Shown here in pieces: positions 1-6,483 of a DNA stretch of 6,996 bases. Position 1 is the first letter of the stretch, and each line of letters begins with the position of its first letter. Below the pieces are notes generated by a model. That model was not told where the DNA came from. It worked only from the letters and a program-made list of their open reading frames with translations, and did no database searches. Made by a program: the position numbers and the translations under genes. This DNA comes from Bacteroidota bacterium (GTDB lineage Bacteria; Bacteroidota; Rhodothermia; Balneolales; Balneolaceae): assembly GCA_024635465.1 (NCBI GenBank), contig JAGXIS010000089.1, positions 1 to 6,996 on the forward strand, in the 5' to 3' direction.

Positions 1-1
1 C

Positions 2-1045
2 ATGAGTGCTGTTGGTCAATACATTCCTGAAAGAACAGATAGTGATTACGAACGCGCTTTTGAATTGGCACTGGATGAAATGTCAAAATTGGGGATTACA
101 TCTGTCCATGATGCCAGAACTGATATTTATGATTGGGAATTATACAAACGATTTGCAGATGAGGACAGATTAAAGACTCGAATATATGCGATGATTGCAG
201 GCACGGGTGATATTTTTGATCAAATGGCTGCAGATGGACCCGTAAACAGTTATGCAGAGGATCTTTTGGCACTACGCAGTGTAAAAATTTCTGCTGATGG
301 GGCATTGGGAAGCAGAGGTGCGGCATTATTAGAGGATTATCATGATGATCCGGGAAACCGGGGGTTACTCTTTTATGATCAGGAAGAGATCAACGCAATG
401 TTATTAAAAGGGGCATCTGCCGGATTCCAGATGAATATTCATGCCATAGGGGATGCAGCCAACAGGCAATTGTTAGATGCATTCCAATATATCAATGATG
501 AGCTGGATGATCAGGAAAAGATGCGACATCGCATTGAACATGCTCAAGTAGTAGCCCTGGAGGATATACCAAGATTTGTTGATCTTAATCTAATCGCATC
601 CATGCAACAGACACATGCGACCAGTGACATGAATATGGCGGAAGATAGGATTGGACCCATTCGCATTCAGGGTGCTTATGCATGGCAAACGTTCCTTAAT
701 CAAGGGACAGTAGTTGCAGGAGGATCTGATTTTCCGGTCGAAAATGTAAATCCATTCTACGGATTGTATTCTGCAGTAACCAGGCAAGATCATGAGGGGA
801 TGCCTCCGGGCGGTTGGTATAGTGAGCATCGAATGAGCAGAATAGAAGCCTTGCGATCATTTACACTCGATGCAGCCTACGCGGCGCATCAAGAGAATCA
901 ATTGGGTACGCTTGAACCGGGTAAATGGGCAGATTTTATCGTAATCGATCGTGATTTTTTCACCGTGGATGCAGCTGAAATTTGGCAAACTGAAGTGCTT
1001 CAAACTTGGGTAGCCGGGAAAAAAGTATATGATATAAATCAATGA
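2..1045 (+). CDS. YtcJ/NfdA-like metal-dependent amidohydrolase, C-terminal part (5' end outside window)
   Basis: Amidohydrolase_3 family: enzymes with a metal-binding TIM barrel that hydrolyse amide or related C-N bonds. The substrate cannot be read from sequence. 347 residues are visible. Family hallmarks in order (numbered from the Met at base 2): GITSVHDA at 31-38, VKISADGALGSRGAAL at 94-109 with the conserved Lys95, HAIGDAANRQLL at 147-158, RHRIEHAQV at 175-183, SMQQTHATSD at 200-209, GSDFPVE at 241-247, and the closing LGTLEPGKWADFIVID (301-316) that returns to the small beta domain. His147, His180 and Asp243 are the expected metal or catalytic ligands. The usual length is about 540-570 residues, and the N-terminal beta domain with the HxH metal motif is missing. 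The ATG at base 2 is therefore most likely an internal Met and the gene starts before the window. Whether the protein is exported cannot be seen. Its stop overlaps the nadE start. Family is confident; function is not. Confidence 0.9.
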   Translation: MSAVGQYIPERTDSDYERAFELALDEMSKLGITSVHDARTDIYDWELYKRFADEDRLKTRIYAMIAGTGDIFDQMAADGPVNSYAEDLLALRSVKISADGALGSRGAALLEDYHDDPGNRGLLFYDQEEINAMLLKGASAGFQMNIHAIGDAANRQLLDAFQYINDELDDQEKMRHRIEHAQVVALEDIPRFVDLNLIASMQQTHATSDMNMAEDRIGPIRIQGAYAWQTFLNQGTVVAGGSDFPVENVNPFYGLYSAVTRQDHEGMPPGGWYSEHRMSRIEALRSFTLDAAYAAHQENQLGTLEPGKWADFIVIDRDFFTVDAAEIWQTEVLQTWVAGKKVYDINQ

Positions 1046-2730
1046 GGATTAGATTAGAACAGCTCAATCCTACGATTGGGGATATAAAAGGGAACAGAGA
1101 AATTATCTTAAAAGCCCTCAAAAGTGCAGAAGCAGAAAAGATAGATCTGCTTATTCTACCTGAAATGGTTACAACCGGTTATCCGCCACTCGATCTTCTT
1201 GAAAGCGAACATTTTCGAAAATGTTGTTTTGCGTCCAATGATACAATCATTGCTGAAACAGATAAAACAGCGTTACTTTTTGGGACAATAACTCCTAATG
1301 AAAATGAGTTCGGGAGAAAATTATTTAATACGGCAATTCTTGCGACGGGGGGGAAAGAGAAAGGATCTGTAAATAAAACACTGCTCCCTACCTATGATAT
1401 TTTTGACGATTTAAGATATTTTGAACCCAATAAAACCTTTAGCTGTATGGAATACAAAGGCGTGAAATTGGGTGTAACCATCTGTGAAGATATATGGTAC
1501 AATGAAAATGAATTTCAATATCATACCTACGATGTAGATCCAACTGAGGTGTTAAAAAACAGAGGTGCAGATCTGATCATAAATGTATCTGCATCACCTT
1601 ATACCACCTCTAAACATGAAAACCGGATGGGGATGCTTCAAAATCATGCCCGAAAACTGAAGTTGCCGGTTCTCTACAGCAATCAGGTCGGTTCACACAC
1701 CGATGTTATTTTTGATGGCGATACAGTAGCTATATCATCTGATGCTAAGGTGATTGCTACAACTGAACCTTTTCATGTGTCGCATACAGATATTGTATGG
1801 GATGAGAAAAACCGTGACATCACACCTCTGCCTGATCAAAACAATTTCGAATACCCTCAAAATAGATCAGAAAGACAATTTAAAGCCATTTGTTGTGGCT
1901 TGAGTGAGTATTTCCTGAAATCCGGACTGGAGCCAAATGTTGTTTTGGGCCTCAGCGGGGGAATTGATTCTGCGGTAGTCTGCGCTTTGGCAGTAGAAGC
2001 CTTGGGTGCTGATCGGGTAACGGCTATCACAATGCCGTCAACTTTTTCAAGTGAAGGAAGCGTAACAGATTCCGAGCTTTTGGCGGAAAATCTTGGAATA
2101 AAACTCATCAATCTGCCCATTAAAAAAATCTATGACACGTTCAATGATTCATTAAAACCGATATTTCAGGATAAGCCATTTGGTGTTGCAGAGGAGAATC
2201 TGCAAAGTCGGATCAGAGGCACAATTTTGATGGCCCATGCAAATAAGCATGCTCAATTTTTACTCGCTACAGGTAATAAATCCGAATATGCTGTGGGTTA
2301 TGCGACGCTCTATGGGGATATGAACGGTGCAATCGCCATCATTGGAGATCTGTACAAACATGAAGTCTATGAACTGGCAAAATGGTTGAATGAGTACCAT
2401 TACAGTAAAGAGATGATTCCTGAAGCTATTATTCAAAAAGAACCGAGTGCCGAACTAAGGCCGGAACAGAAAGACTCAGATTCACTTCCCGATTATGGAG
2501 TGTTGGATGATATTCTTTATCGCTATATTGAACTGCAGCAGAATGCAGAAAAAATCATCAAAGACGGGTTTGACCGGGATGTCGTTTACCGAATCAATCA
2601 TTTGGTAGATTTAAATGAATTCAAAAGATATCAGGCAGCTCCTATATTAAAATTGAGTTCTAAATCGTTTGGTTTGGGTAGAAGATGGCCGTTGGTACAG
2701 AAATGGACCGGTGCGGATGAACATCTCTAG
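1042..2730 (+). CDS. nadE: glutamine-dependent NAD+ synthetase
   Basis: Cytoplasmic enzyme for the last step of NAD synthesis: deamido-NAD + ATP + glutamine to NAD + AMP + PPi + glutamate. It is 562 residues long, a normal size for the two-domain bacterial form. The N-terminal CN-hydrolase (glutaminase) domain, about 1-265, has the full triad: Glu41 in ILPEMVTTGYPP, Lys112 in NKTLLPTYDIFDD, and Cys148 in TICEDIW. The C-terminal synthetase domain, about 275-555, has the ATP-binding P-loop LSGGIDS (304-310), ATGNKSEYAVGY (409-420), GDMNGAIAIIGDLYKHEVY (425-443, with GDLYK), and the PSAELRPEQKDSDSLPDY stretch (468-485). The start is well fixed because MRIRLEQLNPTIGD matches the usual beginning of the family. 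The ATG overlaps the upstream stop as ATGA, which implies translational coupling, and there is no Shine-Dalgarno sequence. With both catalytic sites intact it should use glutamine itself and need no separate amidotransferase. Confidence 0.97.
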   Translation: MRIRLEQLNPTIGDIKGNREIILKALKSAEAEKIDLLILPEMVTTGYPPLDLLESEHFRKCCFASNDTIIAETDKTALLFGTITPNENEFGRKLFNTAILATGGKEKGSVNKTLLPTYDIFDDLRYFEPNKTFSCMEYKGVKLGVTICEDIWYNENEFQYHTYDVDPTEVLKNRGADLIINVSASPYTTSKHENRMGMLQNHARKLKLPVLYSNQVGSHTDVIFDGDTVAISSDAKVIATTEPFHVSHTDIVWDEKNRDITPLPDQNNFEYPQNRSERQFKAICCGLSEYFLKSGLEPNVVLGLSGGIDSAVVCALAVEALGADRVTAITMPSTFSSEGSVTDSELLAENLGIKLINLPIKKIYDTFNDSLKPIFQDKPFGVAEENLQSRIRGTILMAHANKHAQFLLATGNKSEYAVGYATLYGDMNGAIAIIGDLYKHEVYELAKWLNEYHYSKEMIPEAIIQKEPSAELRPEQKDSDSLPDYGVLDDILYRYIELQQNAEKIIKDGFDRDVVYRINHLVDLNEFKRYQAAPILKLSSKSFGLGRRWPLVQKWTGADEHL

Positions 2731-2754
2731 CCGGGATATTCGATTTAACTGAAT

Positions 2755-2784
2755 TTGACATAATAGAGGAGATTTTTTTAGTAT
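2755..2784 (+). promoter_or_regulatory. candidate sigma70-like promoter before the transglycosylase gene
   Basis: The gap after nadE contains a perfect TTGACA (2755-2760), then 18 bases, then TAGTAT (2779-2784), which matches 4 of 6 bases of the TATAAT consensus. This would start transcription at about 2790-2795. That makes the ATG at 2793 nearly leaderless and favours the ATG at 2835. Primary sigma factors of Bacteroidota often use different boxes (TTTG and TAnnTTTG), so the match may be accidental. Its position in the only sizeable gap between two otherwise tight gene groups supports a promoter somewhere here. Confidence 0.3.
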
Positions 2785-2834
2785 TCTCAGATATGTCAGT
2801 TATAACTCTCAATCTTCATAACTTACATCTACAG

Positions 2835-2891
2835 ATGAAACAGCTTTCACTTTTACTCATAATTTCACTGATCGCATCGGTCGGGATGGCT
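2835..2891 (+). other. signal peptide coding segment of the lytic transglycosylase
   Basis: The segment encodes 19 residues: Met-Lys, a hydrophobic core (LSLLLIISLIASV), and Gly-Met-Ala before the predicted cut, with Gln next. It fits signal peptidase I rather than a lipobox, because no Cys follows. It is the main reason for choosing the start at 2835 over 2793. Confidence 0.75.
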
Positions 2892-4820
2892 CAAGAAAGT
2901 CAAACAGGAACAACAGATGTAGAGATGCAGGTCAAATTGCTCCCATACTCCAATCCGCTGATAGATTTAAATGAAGAGCCGGAAGTTGCGATTGAAAACG
3001 TGGCTTCAACTGAACTGGATATTGAAGTACTTAGAAGAATTTCGAATGTTTATAAACGACATGTATTAGCCATTGATGCGCAGGTTCAGGGTGACCTTGT
3101 GCAAGCTGAGAGTTATATCAATGAGTCTTTTGCAGCTATTCAATCATTACTGGATGATTATCCGGAAATTCAGAATAACAGACGGTTTACCGAACTCTAT
3201 AGATCTGTAATCACTGAACACAGTGAGTTTTATGGAATTACAGAAACTCGCAGTGAGACTGAAGGAGATGTTTTTGAGATTAGAGCTGAACTGTTTTCAG
3301 AAGAGGATGATTGGATTGCAGAGGGTTATGCACTGCCGGAAAATTTGACCATCAATCAAACTCAAGTGCCGCTTATTCAAAATCAACATGTGAACCGGCA
3401 CTTAATGTACTATACAGTACGCAGGCCGGATGTGATGGAGAGATGGTTGGAAAGGTCAGAGTACTACTTTCCAATGATGCGTGAGATATTTAATGAAGAG
3501 GGGGTACCGGTTGAGCTCATTCATCTATCGATGGTAGAGAGCGGTTTAGTGCCTACAGCCCGAAGTTGGGCTTCTGCCGTGGGTTTATGGCAATTTATCA
3601 GAGCAACGGGTGCATTTTATGGTTTGGAAGTGAATTGGTGGGTTGATGAGCGCCGTGATCCACTTAAATCGACCCGTGCCGCAGCCCAGCATCTTCGTGA
3701 TCTTCATGAAATTTGGGGGGATTGGCATCTGTCGTTGGCTAATTACAATTTAAGTCCAAGAGGATTGCGAAGAGCCATTAATGCGGCAGGGGGGGTGAAT
3801 GATTATTGGGTTGCATACCCTTATCTCCCAAGAGAAACCAGAGGATATGTTCCGGGATATATTGCTGCAACGATGATTTCGATGAATCCTGAAGAATTTG
3901 GATTCGAGAGAAATTACGGAGTAGAAGCTTACAGTTTCGATACAGCGGAAGTCGATGGGTTAATGCCACTTGAGGCTCTTGCTGAAGCTGCAGGTATCAC
4001 TTTGGATGAGCTAAAAGCGTTGAATCCGGAGTTGCTTAGATGGGCAACACCCCCCGGGGATGGTTATTCTCTTAAAGTGCCAAAAGGTACAATAAATAAG
4101 TTTTTAGCTGCCTATCAGGAGATACCCAAGGAGAGTCGGGCTCAGTCAATTGCCATGCATACAGTGACCAGAGGAGAGTCTTTAGGTTTTATAGCAAACA
4201 GGTATGGCACAACGGTAAGAGCTCTTTATGAATCAAATGAAGGCCTGAGTAATATGATACATCCCGGGCAGACAATCGTGGTACCGGTAGCAGCCGGATC
4301 AACCGGAACAGTAGCTGCTGACAGGCCTTCCAATCAATCAACAACAGCTTCTTCTTCTCAACAAAGAACACAACCTCAGGCACCTGCAAATACCCGATCG
4401 GTTACATATATCGTGAAAAGTGGCGATACAATGGGACACATTGCAGAGTGGTATGATGTGCGTTCATGGCAGGTTCGCCAGTGGAACGGTGCCAGCAATA
4501 CAATTAGAGTTGGGCAGCGTTTAACGATTCATATACCTCAGGAGAGGCAAGAATACTTCAATCAAGTTGATGGACTAACATTCGCTCAAAAACAGGAAAT
4601 TGAACGAAGACAGAGATCCGGGGAGAGTATATATGGGCTAAGATTTGATGGATCGAGCCCGAGCAGTGGCGATTTAATTACATACACTGTTCGCAGAAAC
4701 GATACACTTGGCGGTATTGCCAATCGTCACGGAGTGTCTGTTGCTGACATTCAAAATGAAAATAATCTGAACGGAACACGGATTTATGCTGGTCAATCGT
4801 TAAAGATTAGAAGGCGATAG
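2835..4820 (+). CDS. MltD-like membrane-bound/exported lytic murein transglycosylase with LysM repeats
   Basis: Periplasmic enzyme expected to cleave the MurNAc-GlcNAc bond of peptidoglycan and form 1,6-anhydro ends. I start it at the ATG at 2835, because MKQLSLLLIISLIASVGMA|QES is a clean signal peptide with a cleavage site before Gln. The same frame reaches an earlier ATG at 2793, which would add 14 residues ahead of the signal. Residues below are numbered from 2793; subtract 14 for the chosen start. Order: signal 15-33; poorly characterised helical region about 75-150; SLT catalytic domain about 222-345 with catalytic Glu249 in HLSMVESGL, GLWQFIRATGAFYGL (264-278) and WWVDERRDP (282-290); a diverged LysM-like stretch 379-430; LysM at 456-498; Ser/Thr/Gln-rich linker about 500-535; LysM at 538-581 and 630-673. 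The LysMs should bind glycan. The Cys expected after the signal in a lipoprotein is absent. The motif normally AAYN(A/C/S)G is ANYNLSP here. The protease gene follows 9 bases later. Confidence 0.93.
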   Translation: MKQLSLLLIISLIASVGMAQESQTGTTDVEMQVKLLPYSNPLIDLNEEPEVAIENVASTELDIEVLRRISNVYKRHVLAIDAQVQGDLVQAESYINESFAAIQSLLDDYPEIQNNRRFTELYRSVITEHSEFYGITETRSETEGDVFEIRAELFSEEDDWIAEGYALPENLTINQTQVPLIQNQHVNRHLMYYTVRRPDVMERWLERSEYYFPMMREIFNEEGVPVELIHLSMVESGLVPTARSWASAVGLWQFIRATGAFYGLEVNWWVDERRDPLKSTRAAAQHLRDLHEIWGDWHLSLANYNLSPRGLRRAINAAGGVNDYWVAYPYLPRETRGYVPGYIAATMISMNPEEFGFERNYGVEAYSFDTAEVDGLMPLEALAEAAGITLDELKALNPELLRWATPPGDGYSLKVPKGTINKFLAAYQEIPKESRAQSIAMHTVTRGESLGFIANRYGTTVRALYESNEGLSNMIHPGQTIVVPVAAGSTGTVAADRPSNQSTTASSSQQRTQPQAPANTRSVTYIVKSGDTMGHIAEWYDVRSWQVRQWNGASNTIRVGQRLTIHIPQERQEYFNQVDGLTFAQKQEIERRQRSGESIYGLRFDGSSPSSGDLITYTVRRNDTLGGIANRHGVSVADIQNENNLNGTRIYAGQSLKIRRR

Positions 4821-4829
4821 AATAAACTT

Positions 4830-6479
4830 ATGAAACGAACCGGTATTTTAACGGTTACATTGCTACTGATTGTCTTATCTATAAGTTCAGTCGCATTTGT
4901 ACAGAACAGTGACCTGTTCTTTCAAATTAAAAAACAGCTTACCATATATAATGACGTCTTCAGAGAGGTGGCTACTCAATATGTTGATGAAATAGAGCCA
5001 CAGACACTCATCAATAGAAGCATCCGTGCCATGCTCGATTCACTGGATCCTTATACGGTATTTATCGATGAAGGTGAGCAGCAACAATTTGAAATTCTTG
5101 CATCCGGATCTTATGGAGGAGTTGGTTTGGAGGCAGGTTACAGGGGGGATCAGGTTGTTATCATAGCTCCAATGGATGGTTATCCTGCACAAAGAGCAGG
5201 CTTGAGGCCCGGTGATACCATTGAAGAAATCAATGGAAGTTCTGTGAATGGTATGACTCCGGAAGAAATTCAACGGCTTACGATTGGAGACGTTGGCAGT
5301 GAAATAACGATTACAATTAGCAGGCGTGGAGTTGTAGATAACATATCATTTACTCTAATAAGAGAGAGAATAGAGATCAAGAATATCAATTACTCAGGTG
5401 TAATCGGGGATCAAGATCAGTTTGCGTTTGTTCAACTTGCCAGATTTGGCCAAAGAACTTCTGAAGAGGTTAGAGAGTCGTTAATCAATTTAAATCGCGA
5501 CCGTGAGTTGGAAGGGATTGTATTGGATTTGAGAAACAATCCGGGTGGACTTTTGAATGAAGCGGTTGAGCTGATTGATCTCTTTATAGAACCGGGAGTG
5601 ACAGTGGTTGAAACAAGAGGAAGGCATGAGAGTCACAATAGTGTACTCACAACCGATGAACCGGCGCTATTTGCAGATATGCCGATCGTTGTATTGATCA
5701 ATGAAGGAAGTGCAAGTGCCTCAGAAATTGTTGCAGGGGCGCTTCAGGATTTGGATAGAGCCGTAATATTGGGTCAAAACAGTTTTGGAAAAGGGTTGGT
5801 ACAAACCATTCGTCCGCTTTCGTATAACACATCTCTGAAAATAACCATCTCGAGATACTATATACCCAGTGGCAGAAGTATTCAATCCATTGAATACTCA
5901 TCAGACATGGAGGGTCAGTATGTGGAAAAACCGGATTCCATGCGAAGAGCTTTCAGAACTAAAAATGGCAGGGAAGTATTTGACGGAAGGGGAATTCAGC
6001 CGGATGTAGCCATTATTGATGTGGGGTCTTCATTGGTTGATTTAGCTCTGCAAAAAAGTGATACGTACTTCTATTTTGTCAATGATTTGATTGCTGGCCG
6101 GGATGGTAATCGGCCTGTGGAAATGCCGGAACGGATATTTCAACAATTTATGAGTTATCTGATGAATGAGAACTTCGATTTTGAGACACCGGTTGATGAT
6201 CACTTAAATCAAATAGAGCTAAACATTGAAAATTTCTCTGTGGAAGATCAAGCTGTTGTTAACTTGGATGAACTGAAGGCTCTTTTACGAGATTATAAAA
6301 TTTCTCAAATCTATGAGAATCAGGAAATTATCGAAAGGCAATTAAGGAGGGAATGGTTCAATCAAACCTATTCGGAAGAGGAGAAAAACAGAGCTCTATT
6401 GTCAGTTGATGATTACGTAAATCGATCGTTAGAGTTGTTGAACAATCAATATTCCTATCGATCCATACTAACAAATTGA
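4830..6479 (+). CDS. S41-family carboxy-terminal processing peptidase (CtpA/Prc-like) with PDZ domain
   Basis: Serine-lysine protease that degrades or trims envelope proteins from the C-terminus, acting in the periplasm. Length is 549 residues. An N-terminal hydrophobic segment (about 5-24) is a signal peptide or uncleaved anchor; no strong cleavage site is visible. DSLDPYTVFID (70-80) and SYGGVGLEAGY (94-104, carboxylate-binding loop) lead into a PDZ domain (about 94-168, with AGLRPGDTIEEING at 123-136). The S41 core (about 195-345) contains GIVLDLRNNPGGLLNEAV (229-246), NEGSASASEI (291-300) and GQNSFGKGLVQT (315-326). Expected catalytic residues are Ser296 and Lys321, 25 residues apart as in characterised CTPs, with Gln325 or Glu299 assisting. 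A tail of about 150 residues follows the GRGIQPDV motif (387-394); it is charged, probably helical, and I assign it no function. The gene starts 9 bases after the transglycosylase stop with no Shine-Dalgarno sequence, so the two are probably co-transcribed. Confidence 0.95.
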   Translation: MKRTGILTVTLLLIVLSISSVAFVQNSDLFFQIKKQLTIYNDVFREVATQYVDEIEPQTLINRSIRAMLDSLDPYTVFIDEGEQQQFEILASGSYGGVGLEAGYRGDQVVIIAPMDGYPAQRAGLRPGDTIEEINGSSVNGMTPEEIQRLTIGDVGSEITITISRRGVVDNISFTLIRERIEIKNINYSGVIGDQDQFAFVQLARFGQRTSEEVRESLINLNRDRELEGIVLDLRNNPGGLLNEAVELIDLFIEPGVTVVETRGRHESHNSVLTTDEPALFADMPIVVLINEGSASASEIVAGALQDLDRAVILGQNSFGKGLVQTIRPLSYNTSLKITISRYYIPSGRSIQSIEYSSDMEGQYVEKPDSMRRAFRTKNGREVFDGRGIQPDVAIIDVGSSLVDLALQKSDTYFYFVNDLIAGRDGNRPVEMPERIFQQFMSYLMNENFDFETPVDDHLNQIELNIENFSVEDQAVVNLDELKALLRDYKISQIYENQEIIERQLRREWFNQTYSEEEKNRALLSVDDYVNRSLELLNNQYSYRSILTN

Positions 6480-6483
6480 TATT

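Noticed and set aside
2..4. ATG at base 2 as the true start of the amidohydrolase.
   Set aside because: The family is about 200 residues longer, and the N-terminal HxH metal motif and beta domain are missing, so the coding sequence almost certainly begins before the window.
1857..2120. Open frames on the minus strand, such as 1857-2120, 96-326 and 5040-5273.
   Set aside because: They lie wholly inside strongly supported plus-strand genes, show no recognisable domain, and have compositions expected of shadow frames.
2723..2779. Possible terminator after nadE: ATCTC (2723-2727) or CTCTA (2725-2729) facing GAGAT (2769-2773) or TAGAG (2764-2768), followed by a T7 run (2773-2779).
   Set aside because: Only five base pairs closing a loop of more than 30 bases. 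It also overlaps the candidate promoter. Too weak to call an intrinsic terminator.
2731..2834. Searched the only sizeable gap for a small gene, riboswitch, tRNA or repeat.
   Set aside because: It is too short for a structured riboswitch or tRNA and shows no conserved fold. Only the weak promoter candidate can be supported.
3789..3795. G7 homopolymer in the transglycosylase gene (with G6 at 3715-3720 and G7 at 1347-1353 in nadE), considered as phase-variation tracts.
   Set aside because: The runs are short, all reading frames are intact, and the genes are housekeeping-like, so chance is the simpler explanation. They matter more as possible sequencing-error sites.
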